Assembly (NCBI RefSeq): GCF_003600155.1 | Contig: NZ_QWLD01000022.1 | Span: 1-64,000 of the forward strand | Length of the DNA: 64,000 nucleotides | Origin: Nesterenkonia muleiensis | GTDB lineage: Bacteria > Actinomycetota > Actinomycetes > Actinomycetales > Micrococcaceae | Direction: 5' to 3' | Shown here: positions 50,904 through 59,172 of the stretch, piece by piece | Position numbering within the stretch: position 1 is the stretch's first letter | Layout: every line of letters begins with the position of its first letter | Program-made: the position numbers and the translations under genes | Notes under the pieces: model-generated | What the model saw: the letters and a program-made list of their open reading frames with translations, nothing else | Database searches by the model: none | What the model was told of the DNA's origin: nothing

Positions 50904-50932
50904 TTACAGTTATTACGTAATTACTGTAAAAT
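50904..50932 (+). promoter_or_regulatory. Palindromic operator coincident with leaderless promoter of arsR-type gene
   Basis: Bases 50904-50929 form a 26-bp palindrome with two mismatched positions (arms start TTACAGTTATTAC). TTACAG (50904-50909) and TAAAAT (50927-50932) are separated by exactly 17 bases, and the ATG begins 6 bases after the -10. The palindrome covers nearly the whole promoter, a strong sign of autoregulation. Confidence 0.75.
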
Positions 50933-50938
50933 CGAAGG

Positions 50939-51442
50939 ATGAGTGATGCAGTAGAGCGTCTCGAGAGCTTGGAGGAGCGCGTGGCTCTGCTGGAATCCCG
51001 TGTGGAGGCTCATGTTGTTCCAGCCGCCCCGGAGGACAGTGGCGTCTTCTGGGCCCTGGAGGGACTGCGGGCTCGTGCCCCGGAGCCCGGGGCAGTGATG
51101 ATGGCCGGCAGTGTGCAGACCCCCAACGGGTATGAAGCCCGCTGGCAGGTGAGCGCGCTGGCCGAGGATCTCTTCAGCTCCGACTTCGCCGAGCGCGCCG
51201 AGGCCCTCTCCGCTCTTGCCCACCCGGTGCGGCTGCGGATCATCCAGCAGCTGATGACCGAGGCCGAGACCGTCCAAGACCTGGCTGGGACAGGAGAGTT
51301 CGGCACCAGCGGGCAGATCTACCACCACCTGCGGCAGCTGACCTCTGCCGGCTGGCTGCGCGCAGCCGGCGGCGGCCGCTACGAGGTCCCGGTGGCGCGA
51401 GTAGTCCCGCTGCTGACGATTCTGATGGGAGTGGACAGATGA
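50939..51442 (+). CDS. ArsR-type winged-helix regulator
   Basis: 167 residues. An N-terminal coiled coil (VERLESLEERVALLESRVE, about 4-22) precedes a winged HTH around 75-150: AERAEALSALAHPVRLRIIQQL, then GTSGQIYHHLRQLTSAGWL as the recognition part. No metal-binding Cys motif, so it is not a classic arsenic or zinc sensor. It almost certainly binds the palindrome in its own promoter. Its stop overlaps the start of an M23 peptidase gene (ATGA); the pair likely forms one operon. Confidence 0.85.
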   Translation: MSDAVERLESLEERVALLESRVEAHVVPAAPEDSGVFWALEGLRARAPEPGAVMMAGSVQTPNGYEARWQVSALAEDLFSSDFAERAEALSALAHPVRLRIIQQLMTEAETVQDLAGTGEFGTSGQIYHHLRQLTSAGWLRAAGGGRYEVPVARVVPLLTILMGVDR

Positions 51443-52374
51443 GACGCGCGATTGCGGCACTGGGGCCGCTGTGGCGGGTGCTGTTGCTGACAGTGATTCT
51501 TGCCGTCGTACTGGATCTCACCGGGGTGATCGATCCACCCGGAGGCGGATGGTGGGTCCTCTTTGTGGTGGCGCTGGGTCTCGGGCTTGTGATGGCGATC
51601 AGCATCGGTCCCTCAGCCCGCTCACAGAAGCCGGTGGAAGTCCACTCCCCAGTCCGCGGCCGGTGGTTGGCGCTGAACTCCCCTGGGCAGGCTATTCCCA
51701 GCCACGGGACCGCAAAACTCGGCCAGCTCAGTGCCGTCGACATCATCCATCCTTCTGATCAGAGCGCTGAGCATGTCAACCCTGCCAGGATGAGCTGGGC
51801 ACTGATGGGCGAGAGGCCCGAACGGTTCAGCTGCTTCGGTGCCCCGATCCATTCTATGGCAGCAGGCGCAGTCGTCAGGGTCAATGACTGGCAGCGTGAT
51901 CAGCGGGGGCGGAACTCCTGGCCCAGCTATGTGTTCTTCTCCACGCTGGAGAATGTCCTGCGCAGCCTCGCCGGTCCTGCTGCGATTATCGGCAACCGAG
52001 TGGTGATCCAGCACGACGACGATATCTGCTCCGCCTACGCGCATCTGCGCCGAGGTTCTGCGAAAGTCTCAGCGGGGCAGCGCGTTGAGGCCGGTCAGGT
52101 GATCGCCGAGGTCGGTAACACCGGCAACACCACTCAGCCGCATTTGCATGTTCAACTGATGGACCGAGTCGATTTCGAGGCTGCCGCCGGAGTGCCGATG
52201 ATCTGGCGGAACATCGAGCTGGAGGGTGTCGCGTCCGGCTGGGAGAAGTTCGCCAAAGAGCCGGCGCACACCGCGCTTTCGGGCATGCCGCGTAATGGGC
52301 AGATCTTCCGGACGGTCATGGAGTCCGGACCGGGTGAGCAGAGTGGGGCATCGTCGTTATACGCTGAGCAGTGA
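51439..52374 (+). CDS. Membrane-anchored M23-family peptidase-like protein
   Basis: 311 residues. Two N-terminal helices (about 10-55), then an extracellular LytM/M23 domain with [30 protein letters not shown] and HLHVQLMD (HxH). The earlier metal His/Asp motif (HxxxD) is not obvious; [14 protein letters not shown] sequence [11 protein letters not shown] is present. It may be an active endopeptidase cutting peptidoglycan cross-bridges or a degenerate scaffold. Coupling to an ArsR-type regulator suggests controlled wall remodelling. Confidence 0.82.
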   Translation: MRRAIAALGPLWRVLLLTVILAVVLDLTGVIDPPGGGWWVLFVVALGLGLVMAISIGPSARSQKPVEVHSPVRGRWLALNSPGQAIPSHGTAKLGQLSAVDIIHPSDQSAEHVNPARMSWALMGERPERFSCFGAPIHSMAAGAVVRVNDWQRDQRGRNSWPSYVFFSTLENVLRSLAGPAAIIGNRVVIQHDDDICSAYAHLRRGSAKVSAGQRVEAGQVIAEVGNTGNTTQPHLHVQLMDRVDFEAAAGVPMIWRNIELEGVASGWEKFAKEPAHTALSGMPRNGQIFRTVMESGPGEQSGASSLYAEQ

Positions 52375-52418
52375 GTTTTTCAGCCTCGACCCAGTCATTT
52401 CGAACCTCAGGAGGAACT

Positions 52419-52904
52419 GTGGCAATTGTCCGCGATGTGACCATCGAGATCCCGGCCGGATCCCGTGTGAAGTACGAGATCGACCACGAGACCCACCGGC
52501 TGCGCCTGGACCGGGTGCTGTTCACCCCCATGCAGTACCCCGCCCACTACGGCTACTTCGACGACACCCTGGGCGAAGACGGCGATCCGCTCGACGCCCT
52601 GGTCTACATCCCGGATGTGGACCTGATCCCAGGCGTGGTGCTGGAGGCCCGCCCGATCGGAGTGCTGAACATGACCGACGACGGCGGCGGTGACGCCAAG
52701 CTGGTCTGCGTGCTCGACGACAAGCGCTTCGACGACATCCAGGACATCTCTGATCTGAACGACTTCCTGGTCAAGGAGATCGAGCACTTCTTCACCCGCT
52801 ACAAGGACCTCGAGCCCGGCAAATGGGTCAAGATTGAAGGCTGGGAGGGCCGCGAGGAAGCCGAGGCCGAACTCCAGCGCTCGATCGAGCGCTTTAAGGG
52901 CTGA
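52419..52904 (+). CDS. ppa: Inorganic pyrophosphatase
   Basis: 161 residues, family I. Hydrolyses pyrophosphate to drive biosynthesis. GTG at 52419 with AGGAGG (52409-52414) is chosen over an upstream in-frame ATG at 52371. Metal and substrate residues: [25 protein letters not shown] (the DGDPLD core), and [12 protein letters not shown]. Essential housekeeping enzyme; convergent with oligopeptidase B across a strong hairpin. Confidence 0.96.
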   Translation: MAIVRDVTIEIPAGSRVKYEIDHETHRLRLDRVLFTPMQYPAHYGYFDDTLGEDGDPLDALVYIPDVDLIPGVVLEARPIGVLNMTDDGGGDAKLVCVLDDKRFDDIQDISDLNDFLVKEIEHFFTRYKDLEPGKWVKIEGWEGREEAEAELQRSIERFKG

Positions 52905-52922
52905 CGGCGACGCCCCACTGCT

Positions 52923-52987
52923 GACTGGCCGATTCTGTCCCTAAATCACATGGATTCTGCCGGAATTAGCGACACATTCGGCCAGTC
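52923..52987. terminator. Bidirectional hairpin between ppa and oligopeptidase gene
   Basis: GACTGGCCGA (52923-52932) and TCGGCCAGTC (52978-52987) pair perfectly; TGTC-CTAA and TTAG-GACA inside extend the stem to about 22 nt per arm with a few mismatches. Serves both converging genes. Confidence 0.7.
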
Positions 52988-53002
52988 GACGGTGGGATGG
53001 CC

Positions 53003-55264
53003 TCAGAGCCTTTCCGCAGCACCCAGCCAGCTGGCCAGCCAGGCGTAGTCCCAGGCACGGTCCTTCCACTTCTCATACCGCCCGGAGGCCCCGCCGTGGC
53101 CGCCCTCCAGCTCGGTCTTCAGCACAATCGGCGCTTCGCCCTGCTGGTGCTCGCGCAGGGCCGGCACCCATTTGGCCGGTTCCACGTAGAGCACTCTGGT
53201 GTCATGCAGGCTGGTCACCGCCGCGATCGCCGGGTACTCGGTGGGATGCACGTTCTCATACGGCGAGTAGGACTTCATATAGGCGTAGACTTCCGCGTCC
53301 TCGATCGGGTTGCCCCACTCCTCCCACTCCAGGGCCGAAAGCGGCAGGTCCGGGTCCAGGATCGAGGTCAGATTGTCCACGAACGGCACCTGCGCGACGA
53401 TCGCCCGGTACTTCTCCGGGGCTATATTGGCCACCGCGCCCATCAGCAGTCCGCCCGCGGAGCCGCCGTAGGCTGCCACCCGGCTCCGGTCCGCCCACCC
53501 GGTCTCCACCAGGTAGTCGGTGGCGGTGATGAAGTCTGAGAAGGTGTTGGTCTTCTTCAGCTTCTTGCCCTCGTCGTACCACTTCCGGCCCAGCTCCCCG
53601 CCGCCGCGGATATGCGCCACAGCGAACACGATTCCGCGGTCCAGCAGGCTCAGCGAAGCGATCTGCAGGTAGGGGTCCATGGACATCTCGTAGGAGCCGT
53701 AGCCGTAGACCAGCACCGGGTTGGTCCCATCCGGCTCGAGCCCCTGGCGGTGCAGCAGGCTGATCGGCACCTCAACCGGGGTGCCGTCGGGCCAGGTCTC
53801 CCCGGTCGGCGCCCACAGCCGCCGTGCGCGGTACTGGCTGAGGTCCACATTGACCGGGGTCTCGCGCCGCAGGATGGGGGCGGGGTCCGCATGCGGAATG
53901 TCGTAGACCCGGTCCGGGATGAGCCAGGAGGAGAACTGGACGCGGAACACCGGGGCCTCATAGCGGGCCTGAACAAGGTTCACGGTGAACATCTCTTCAT
54001 CGAAGCTCGGACCGGATAACGACGACGCCGCCACCGCGCCTGCACCGTCGCGGACCGCCCGCACCGTCTCCAGGGGCAGCAGGTACACCGACTGGACGGT
54101 GTTGACCCGGGCCTGCACCAGAATCTGCGACGCGGTGACCACCACAGAGTCGTCCAGCTTGACCGTCTCCTCGTGCTCCAGCACGGTGCGGCCCAGCCAG
54201 AGGCGCTCAGCGTCGGCTTGGTCCAGCAGCGCCTGCACCGTGGTCAGCGAGACGGACTTGTTCGGCCCACCCTGGTTGTGGGTGATCAGCAGATGGCGTG
54301 TCCCGTCGAGCTCAAGAGGCTCCACGCTGTGCTCCACCCGGCGGTCCTTGCCGATGAGCAGGACCAGCTCGGCCTCGGGGTCGGTGAGATCCAGGATGCG
54401 GGTCTCGTTGTACTCAGAGTTTCCGGAGTAGATCAGCAGCTCCTGCCGGTCTGCCGAGAGCTCCGGAAAGCTCCAGAGCTGGACGTCCTCGACTTCCAGC
54501 AGCAGCCGGTCCTCCTCAGCCGGGGTGCCGATGCGGTGTTCGTAGAGCCGGTAGGGCCGCCAGGCGGCATCGGCCACCATGTAGAAGGCGCGCTCGCCTG
54601 CCGGGTCCAGGATGGGGCCGCCGTGCACGTTCTCGACATGTTCAGGCAGGTTCTCGCCGGTCTCCAGGTTCCGGAATCGCAGCGTGTAGTGCTCATCTCC
54701 GGTGGTGTCCTCGGAGTAGGCCAGCAGTGTGCCCGCATCGTTCAGCGCCATCCCGCCCACGGAGTAGAACGGATGCCGGGCAGCCTCAGCATTGGTGTCG
54801 AAGTAGATTTCCTCACCCTCCAGTGCGGTACCGGGCTGCACCTCCGGAGGGGTCCAGGCGGCTAACGAGGATGGTGCCACGGCTTCTGCCGCGGGCTCGG
54901 CCGCTTCATCCTGGATGCCGGCGAGTGCCTCCTGCGCTGGCACGCGGCAGTACACCGGATGCTGCTGGCCCTCGATGGTCCGGGTGAGGTACCACCAGTC
55001 TCCGCGCCGGGCCGGCACCGAGAGGTCGGTCTCCACAGTGCGGTGCTTGATCTCCTCGAAAATCGCAGTGCGCAGCGGCTCCTGATCGGCGGCAACCGCC
55101 TCGGTGTAGGCGTTCTCCGCTGTGAGGTGCTCGATGACTTCGGGGCTGTCCTTCTCGCGCAGCCACTCATAGGGGTCGGTGAACGTGTCCCCGTGGTGTG
55201 TGCGCTCGGTGGGGACTTTCTTGGCAGCAGGAGGAGCGGGCGTCGTCGTCATCTCTTTATTCAA
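53003..55264 (-). CDS. ptrB: Oligopeptidase B (S9 family)
   Basis: 753 residues (749 if the ATG at 55252 is used rather than the TTG at 55264). N-terminal beta-propeller lid (about 75-420) and C-terminal alpha/beta hydrolase domain. Catalytic triad: Ser in YGGSAGGLLMGAV, Asp in HDTRVLYVEPAKW, His in EGGHGGASGRY. Cleaves short peptides after basic residues in the cytosol. RGGGELGRKWYDEGKKLKK is a family hallmark. Single gene between ppa and the two-component pair. Confidence 0.93.
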   Translation of the reverse strand: MNKEMTTTPAPPAAKKVPTERTHHGDTFTDPYEWLREKDSPEVIEHLTAENAYTEAVAADQEPLRTAIFEEIKHRTVETDLSVPARRGDWWYLTRTIEGQQHPVYCRVPAQEALAGIQDEAAEPAAEAVAPSSLAAWTPPEVQPGTALEGEEIYFDTNAEAARHPFYSVGGMALNDAGTLLAYSEDTTGDEHYTLRFRNLETGENLPEHVENVHGGPILDPAGERAFYMVADAAWRPYRLYEHRIGTPAEEDRLLLEVEDVQLWSFPELSADRQELLIYSGNSEYNETRILDLTDPEAELVLLIGKDRRVEHSVEPLELDGTRHLLITHNQGGPNKSVSLTTVQALLDQADAERLWLGRTVLEHEETVKLDDSVVVTASQILVQARVNTVQSVYLLPLETVRAVRDGAGAVAASSLSGPSFDEEMFTVNLVQARYEAPVFRVQFSSWLIPDRVYDIPHADPAPILRRETPVNVDLSQYRARRLWAPTGETWPDGTPVEVPISLLHRQGLEPDGTNPVLVYGYGSYEMSMDPYLQIASLSLLDRGIVFAVAHIRGGGELGRKWYDEGKKLKKTNTFSDFITATDYLVETGWADRSRVAAYGGSAGGLLMGAVANIAPEKYRAIVAQVPFVDNLTSILDPDLPLSALEWEEWGNPIEDAEVYAYMKSYSPYENVHPTEYPAIAAVTSLHDTRVLYVEPAKWVPALREHQQGEAPIVLKTELEGGHGGASGRYEKWKDRAWDYAWLASWLGAAERL

Positions 55265-55311
55265 TCAGGTGACCAGCGGTTGCCCCGCACCCCGGAGGGG
55301 GAGAGATCAGG

Positions 55312-55989
55312 TCACGGTGAGGGGGAATCCAGCAGGTCCAGGCGGGCCTGGGCGACCAGGACGGCCAGCTGCGCCCCGGAGTCGGCGCCGGCCTTGCTCA
55401 TCGCTCGGCCAATGGTGCTCTTGACGGTGCTTGCGGAGATGAACAGCTGCCGGGCGATATCGTCATAGGTCTTGCCCGCGCCCACCAGTTGGGCCACCTC
55501 GATCTCACGTGCGGAGAGGTCCTTCACCTGGGTGCGGGCAGCCCGGCAGAGCGGATCAGTCCGCGCGGTGACGTAGCTGGAGATCAGCCGTGAGGTCAGT
55601 GCCGGGGAGATCATGGGGTCACCGGCGTGGGCCATCCGGATCGCGGTGGCCAGGGAGCTGGTGGCATCGTTCTTCAGCAGGAATCCGGTGGCTCCGGCGT
55701 CCAGCGCCCCGCGCATGTAGACATCGGTGTCGAAGCTGGTCACCGCCAGCACCGCGGGCGGATTCAGCATACTGCGGATCCGGCCAGTGGCCTCCACGCC
55801 GTCCATCTCACCTTTGAGCAGCAGATCCATCAGCACCACATGAGGCCGATGTGTGCGCACTGCCTGGATCGCCTCAGACCCGGTACAGGCAGTGCCGACT
55901 ACGGTGATGTCTTCATCCTTGCTCAGGATTCGCTCCAACGAATCCAGGACAAGCGTCTCGTCATCGACCATCACCAGCGTGATCTGCAC
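55312..55989 (-). CDS. NarL-family response regulator
   Basis: 225 residues, GTG start. Receiver: VDDE acidic pair, phospho-Asp in VVLMDLLLKGEMDG, AVTSFDTD switch and LLKNDAT lysine. Output HTH begins LSAREIEVAQLVGAGKTYDD. Encoded 50 bases after the kinase gene in the same direction, but TAAACT 7 bases before the GTG suggests its own leaderless promoter as well. Confidence 0.9.
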   Translation of the reverse strand: MQITLVMVDDETLVLDSLERILSKDEDITVVGTACTGSEAIQAVRTHRPHVVLMDLLLKGEMDGVEATGRIRSMLNPPAVLAVTSFDTDVYMRGALDAGATGFLLKNDATSSLATAIRMAHAGDPMISPALTSRLISSYVTARTDPLCRAARTQVKDLSAREIEVAQLVGAGKTYDDIARQLFISASTVKSTIGRAMSKAGADSGAQLAVLVAQARLDLLDSPSP

Positions 55990-55996
55990 GGATGGC

Positions 55997-56002
55997 AGTT
56001 TA
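55997..56002 (-). promoter_or_regulatory. -10 element, leaderless response regulator transcript
   Basis: TAAACT on the minus strand ends 7 bases before the GTG at 55989, in the kinase-regulator gap. Confidence 0.45.
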
Positions 56003-56039
56003 TCAAGGCCGTGGGCGCTGGAACCGGGTGACGCCGGGC

Positions 56040-57266
56040 TCAGCGTGCCGGTTCGGCCGAGGGCCAGGGCAGGAACACGCTGACGGCGAACTCACCGCCT
56101 TCGGTGCGGACCTCGGCAGTTCCGCCCAGCAGGTGCGCGCGTTCTCTGATGCCGATCAGGCCGGTGCCGGCACCGCCGGAAAAGCCCGGCCCCGTAGTGC
56201 TGCGGTTGCTGAACCCCAGCCGGACGCCACGCTGCTGGTCGCCGCTGATGCTCAGATGCACCACACGGTCCTCGCTGTGCCGCAGGGCGTTGGTCAGTGC
56301 TTCCTGCGTGATGCGCAGGATCGCTCGCTGCAGTGCCGGCGGGGCGGAGGAGTATCCGTCCAGCAGAATGTAGGGACGGACCTCCAGACCCGCTGCCGCG
56401 GCGTCGTCGAGCAGGTCCTGGAGGTCCGGGACACCGGTGGGGGTCTTCGCCGGGATGGTGGCGGAGGCGCCTGATTCGCGCAGTGAGGTCAGCAGCACGC
56501 GCAAATCGGCCAGCGCCTGATCAGCGTAGCTGCGGGTGGTGCGGAGGGCCTCGTCGAGCTGGTCCTCATCACCGCGCTGGGCGGTCTGTTCGAGGCTTCC
56601 CACCTGCAGGGAAAGTCCCGAGAGACGTCCGGCCAGGGTGTCGTGGACCTCACGGGCCAGGTCCTCGCGTTCCCGCTGGCGGGCTAGCTCACCAGAGAGC
56701 AGTTCGCTGTTCTGCTGCGCGGACTGGGCTTGGGACTCGGCGTGCTTGGTGGAGCGCTTCTGCCGGGTCCACAGAGAGATGCCCAGCACCAGGCCCACGC
56801 ACAGCACAGTCATTGCCACGACCAGCACCTGCCCAGTGCGCCGGTACTCAGCATCTGGCCACTGAGAGAGCCCGTGGAGGTGAAGCACGGTGTTGAGGAC
56901 GATCAGCGCCAGACCTATGCCGCCCACCGCCCACTGCCAGCGCTGTCTGCAGCGCACTATCCACACCGTCAGGCCCACCGCCAGCACGAAGGGATCCATC
57001 CGCAGCACCAGCGCCGACACCGCTCCCGCGACCATGAGCACCAGGGGAGCCTTGCGGTACCACGGCAGGGCCAGCAGCACCAGCATGCCCAGCCCGGCCA
57101 TCAGCGCCCCAAAGTCAGTGGGGCCCCCGGTCTCCGGATCGGTCATCTGCGGGGAGGTCATCGAGGCCATCACCAGCACCAGCAGTCCCGCACAGATCAT
57201 CACCACGACGATCGCACCGGAGAGGAGCGCGCGCAGAGCGGACCGGCGCCGGGTTCGGGGGAGCAT
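56040..57266 (-). CDS. Sensor histidine kinase
   Basis: 408 residues. Five or six N-terminal helices (to about 165) with very short loops, a coiled segment, HisKA_3 with phospho-His in AREVHDTLAGRLSGLSLQ, and HATPase with N-box EALTNALRHSE and G-box GGAGTGLIGIRERAHLLGG. Intramembrane-sensing layout. Partner of the regulator encoded next. ATG lies 6 bases after TAGACT. Confidence 0.9.
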   Translation of the reverse strand: MLPRTRRRSALRALLSGAIVVVMICAGLLVLVMASMTSPQMTDPETGGPTDFGALMAGLGMLVLLALPWYRKAPLVLMVAGAVSALVLRMDPFVLAVGLTVWIVRCRQRWQWAVGGIGLALIVLNTVLHLHGLSQWPDAEYRRTGQVLVVAMTVLCVGLVLGISLWTRQKRSTKHAESQAQSAQQNSELLSGELARQREREDLAREVHDTLAGRLSGLSLQVGSLEQTAQRGDEDQLDEALRTTRSYADQALADLRVLLTSLRESGASATIPAKTPTGVPDLQDLLDDAAAAGLEVRPYILLDGYSSAPPALQRAILRITQEALTNALRHSEDRVVHLSISGDQQRGVRLGFSNRSTTGPGFSGGAGTGLIGIRERAHLLGGTAEVRTEGGEFAVSVFLPWPSAEPAR

Positions 57267-57272
57267 CCAGCC

Positions 57273-57278
57273 AGTCTA
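57273..57278 (-). promoter_or_regulatory. -10 element, leaderless kinase transcript
   Basis: TAGACT on the minus strand ends 6 bases before the ATG at 57266. Confidence 0.45.
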
Positions 57279-57444
57279 CTGAGATCCGCGCGTCCCGCCG
57301 CAGAGCGGATCGGTCAGGAAATACTGCCCGATCGGGCAGGCTTGTTCACCTGATCCGGCGTCCCGGACTGGTCCGCAATTCGGCAGGCTCGTAGAGCACA
57401 CAACAGTGCATCACTCGTCAACCGAAGAAAGTGCAGGTAACTCC

Positions 57445-58308
57445 ATGTCCTCGCCCGTGGCCGAAACCACCACAGAGAAAAGAACTCACCACAGAAACGT
57501 TGTGGGCATCATCGCGTTGATCACCGCCGTGGTGGGCGCGATCTTCGCCGGTGTGCCCGGGGCGCTGATCATCGGCTGGGTTCTGCTGCCCATCGCGTTC
57601 ATCCTGTCTCTGGTGTCGCTGTTCCTGAAGGGGAGGAAGCGTGGTAATGGCATCGCTGCCTTGATCATCACTGTGGTCGGTAGCATCATCGGGGTCATCG
57701 TGTTCTTCACGGTGGTGGCTGATGCCTTCGATGAGGCCCTCAGCGATGAGACCACCGCGAGTGTGCCTTCGGAGGAAGGGACAGCGGACGAGGACGATCA
57801 GGACGGTGAGAGCGGTGAGGAGAGAGAAACTGCCGCCGATGACGAAGATGCTGGTGACGCCTCCGCCGCCGATGAGGAGCTCGGCTCTCGTGCCAATCCC
57901 TACCCGCTGGGCACTGAGGTGTCCTCCTCGGACTGGAGCGTGACCATCAACAGTGTGGATCTGGATGCCACCGACGAAGTGCTTGCCGAGAACCAGTTCA
58001 ACGAGGAGCCCGAGGAAGGGCACCACTACATGCTGGTCAATGTCACCGCCGAGTACACCGGTGATGACGCTCAGGGAGCAACGCCCATGCTGAGTATCGC
58101 CTACGTCTCTCCCCAGGGAAATACCTACAACTCCTACGACAAGTCCGCTGTGGAGCCTGACTCCTTTGATTCGCTGACCACGCTGTACGAGGCCGCATCA
58201 GTCACCGGCAACATTGCCATTCACGTGCCCTCGGATGATGTCGAGACTGGCGTGCTCTCGGTCACCCCGGATCTGCTCAGTGACAGGGTGTTCGTCGCCG
58301 TGGACTGA
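57445..58308 (+). CDS. DUF4352-type membrane-anchored extracellular protein
   Basis: 287 residues from the ATG at 57445 (a start at 57406 is possible). Two helices (about 18-85) separated by KGRKRGNG, a strongly acidic linker (about 105-145), then an immunoglobulin-like DUF4352 domain: SRANPYPLGTEVSSSDWSV, GHHYMLVNVTAEYTGDDA and a C-terminal DRVFVAVD. Such proteins are exported envelope stress or binding proteins of unknown role. It lies between two two-component systems and may be a target or accessory sensor. Confidence 0.78.
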   Translation: MSSPVAETTTEKRTHHRNVVGIIALITAVVGAIFAGVPGALIIGWVLLPIAFILSLVSLFLKGRKRGNGIAALIITVVGSIIGVIVFFTVVADAFDEALSDETTASVPSEEGTADEDDQDGESGEERETAADDEDAGDASAADEELGSRANPYPLGTEVSSSDWSVTINSVDLDATDEVLAENQFNEEPEEGHHYMLVNVTAEYTGDDAQGATPMLSIAYVSPQGNTYNSYDKSAVEPDSFDSLTTLYEAASVTGNIAIHVPSDDVETGVLSVTPDLLSDRVFVAVD

Positions 58309-58326
58309 ACGCTCTGCCCGTGGCGC

Positions 58327-59025
58327 TCACTCCCCGGCCCTGACCAGTCCGGACTCATAGGCGGTGACCACAATCTGGGTGCGGTCGCGCAGGGTCAGCT
58401 TGTTCAGAATCCGGGACACGTGGGTCTTGACCGTCTGCTCGGCCAGGAACAGCTCTGCGGCGATCGCGGCGTTGGGCAGGCCTTTGGCCACCAGGCGCAT
58501 CACATCGAGCTCCCGCTCGGTCAGCCCCGCCAGCAGTGTCTTGTTCTGTGCCGGGGCTGCGGGCCGGGCAGCATAGTCGGCGATGAGGGTGCGGGTGATC
58601 CGTGGAGACAGCAGCGCCTCGCCTTGGGCCACCACCCGGACCGCCTGGACCAGTTCCTCGGGTGCGGCGTCCTTGAGGAGGAAGCCGCTGGCTCCGGCGC
58701 GCAGAGCGGCGAAGACGTACTCATCGGCGTCGAAAGTGGTCAGCATGAGGATCCGGGGCGGTTCACCGGGCATACTGAGCACTGTGCGAGTGGCTTCAAG
58801 ACCGTTGACCTTGGGCATCCGGATGTCCATCAGCACCACATCGGGCCGGGTGCGTCGGACAACATCGATGATTCCCGCCCCGTCCTCGGCGGTGCCGACC
58901 ACGTCGATCCCGTCCTGGGCGTCGAGCAGGGCGGCGAAGCCGGCGCGGATCATCGATTGGTCGTCCACGATGAGCACGCGGACAGAGCGTGCAGCGGGGA
59001 GGTCTGAGCTGCTGGTGTCGGCCAC
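58327..59025 (-). CDS. NarL-family response regulator
   Basis: 232 residues, GTG start. Receiver with DDQSMIRAGFAALL, phospho-Asp in VVLMDIRMPKVNG, LMLTTFDADEYV and LLKDAAPEEL; HTH from LTERELDVMRLVAKGLPNAAI. Divergent from the large kinase at 59.2 kb, the probable partner. TAGCGT ends 6 bases before the GTG. Confidence 0.92.
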   Translation of the reverse strand: MADTSSSDLPAARSVRVLIVDDQSMIRAGFAALLDAQDGIDVVGTAEDGAGIIDVVRRTRPDVVLMDIRMPKVNGLEATRTVLSMPGEPPRILMLTTFDADEYVFAALRAGASGFLLKDAAPEELVQAVRVVAQGEALLSPRITRTLIADYAARPAAPAQNKTLLAGLTERELDVMRLVAKGLPNAAIAAELFLAEQTVKTHVSRILNKLTLRDRTQIVVTAYESGLVRAGE

Positions 59026-59031
59026 AGCATC

Positions 59032-59037
59032 ACGCTA
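59032..59037 (-). promoter_or_regulatory. -10 element, leaderless response regulator transcript
   Basis: TAGCGT on the minus strand ends 6 bases before the GTG at 59025. Confidence 0.45.
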
Positions 59038-59159
59038 CCCCAGCAGCCCCCCGGGTCCCGACTCAGCGGGCCCTGAACCGGCGAGATTCCCCCGCAAGTA
59101 TCACCCGCATCTCAGAAGAGTCACCCCTCAGCGGGACGCCGGGCGCGGCGGCGGCTCCA

Positions 59160-59165
59160 TAGGGT
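59160..59165 (+). promoter_or_regulatory. -10 element, leaderless kinase transcript
   Basis: TAGGGT ends 7 bases before the ATG at 59173, favouring that start over the GTG at 59164, which overlaps the hexamer. Confidence 0.45.
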
Positions 59166-59172
59166 GTACCGC

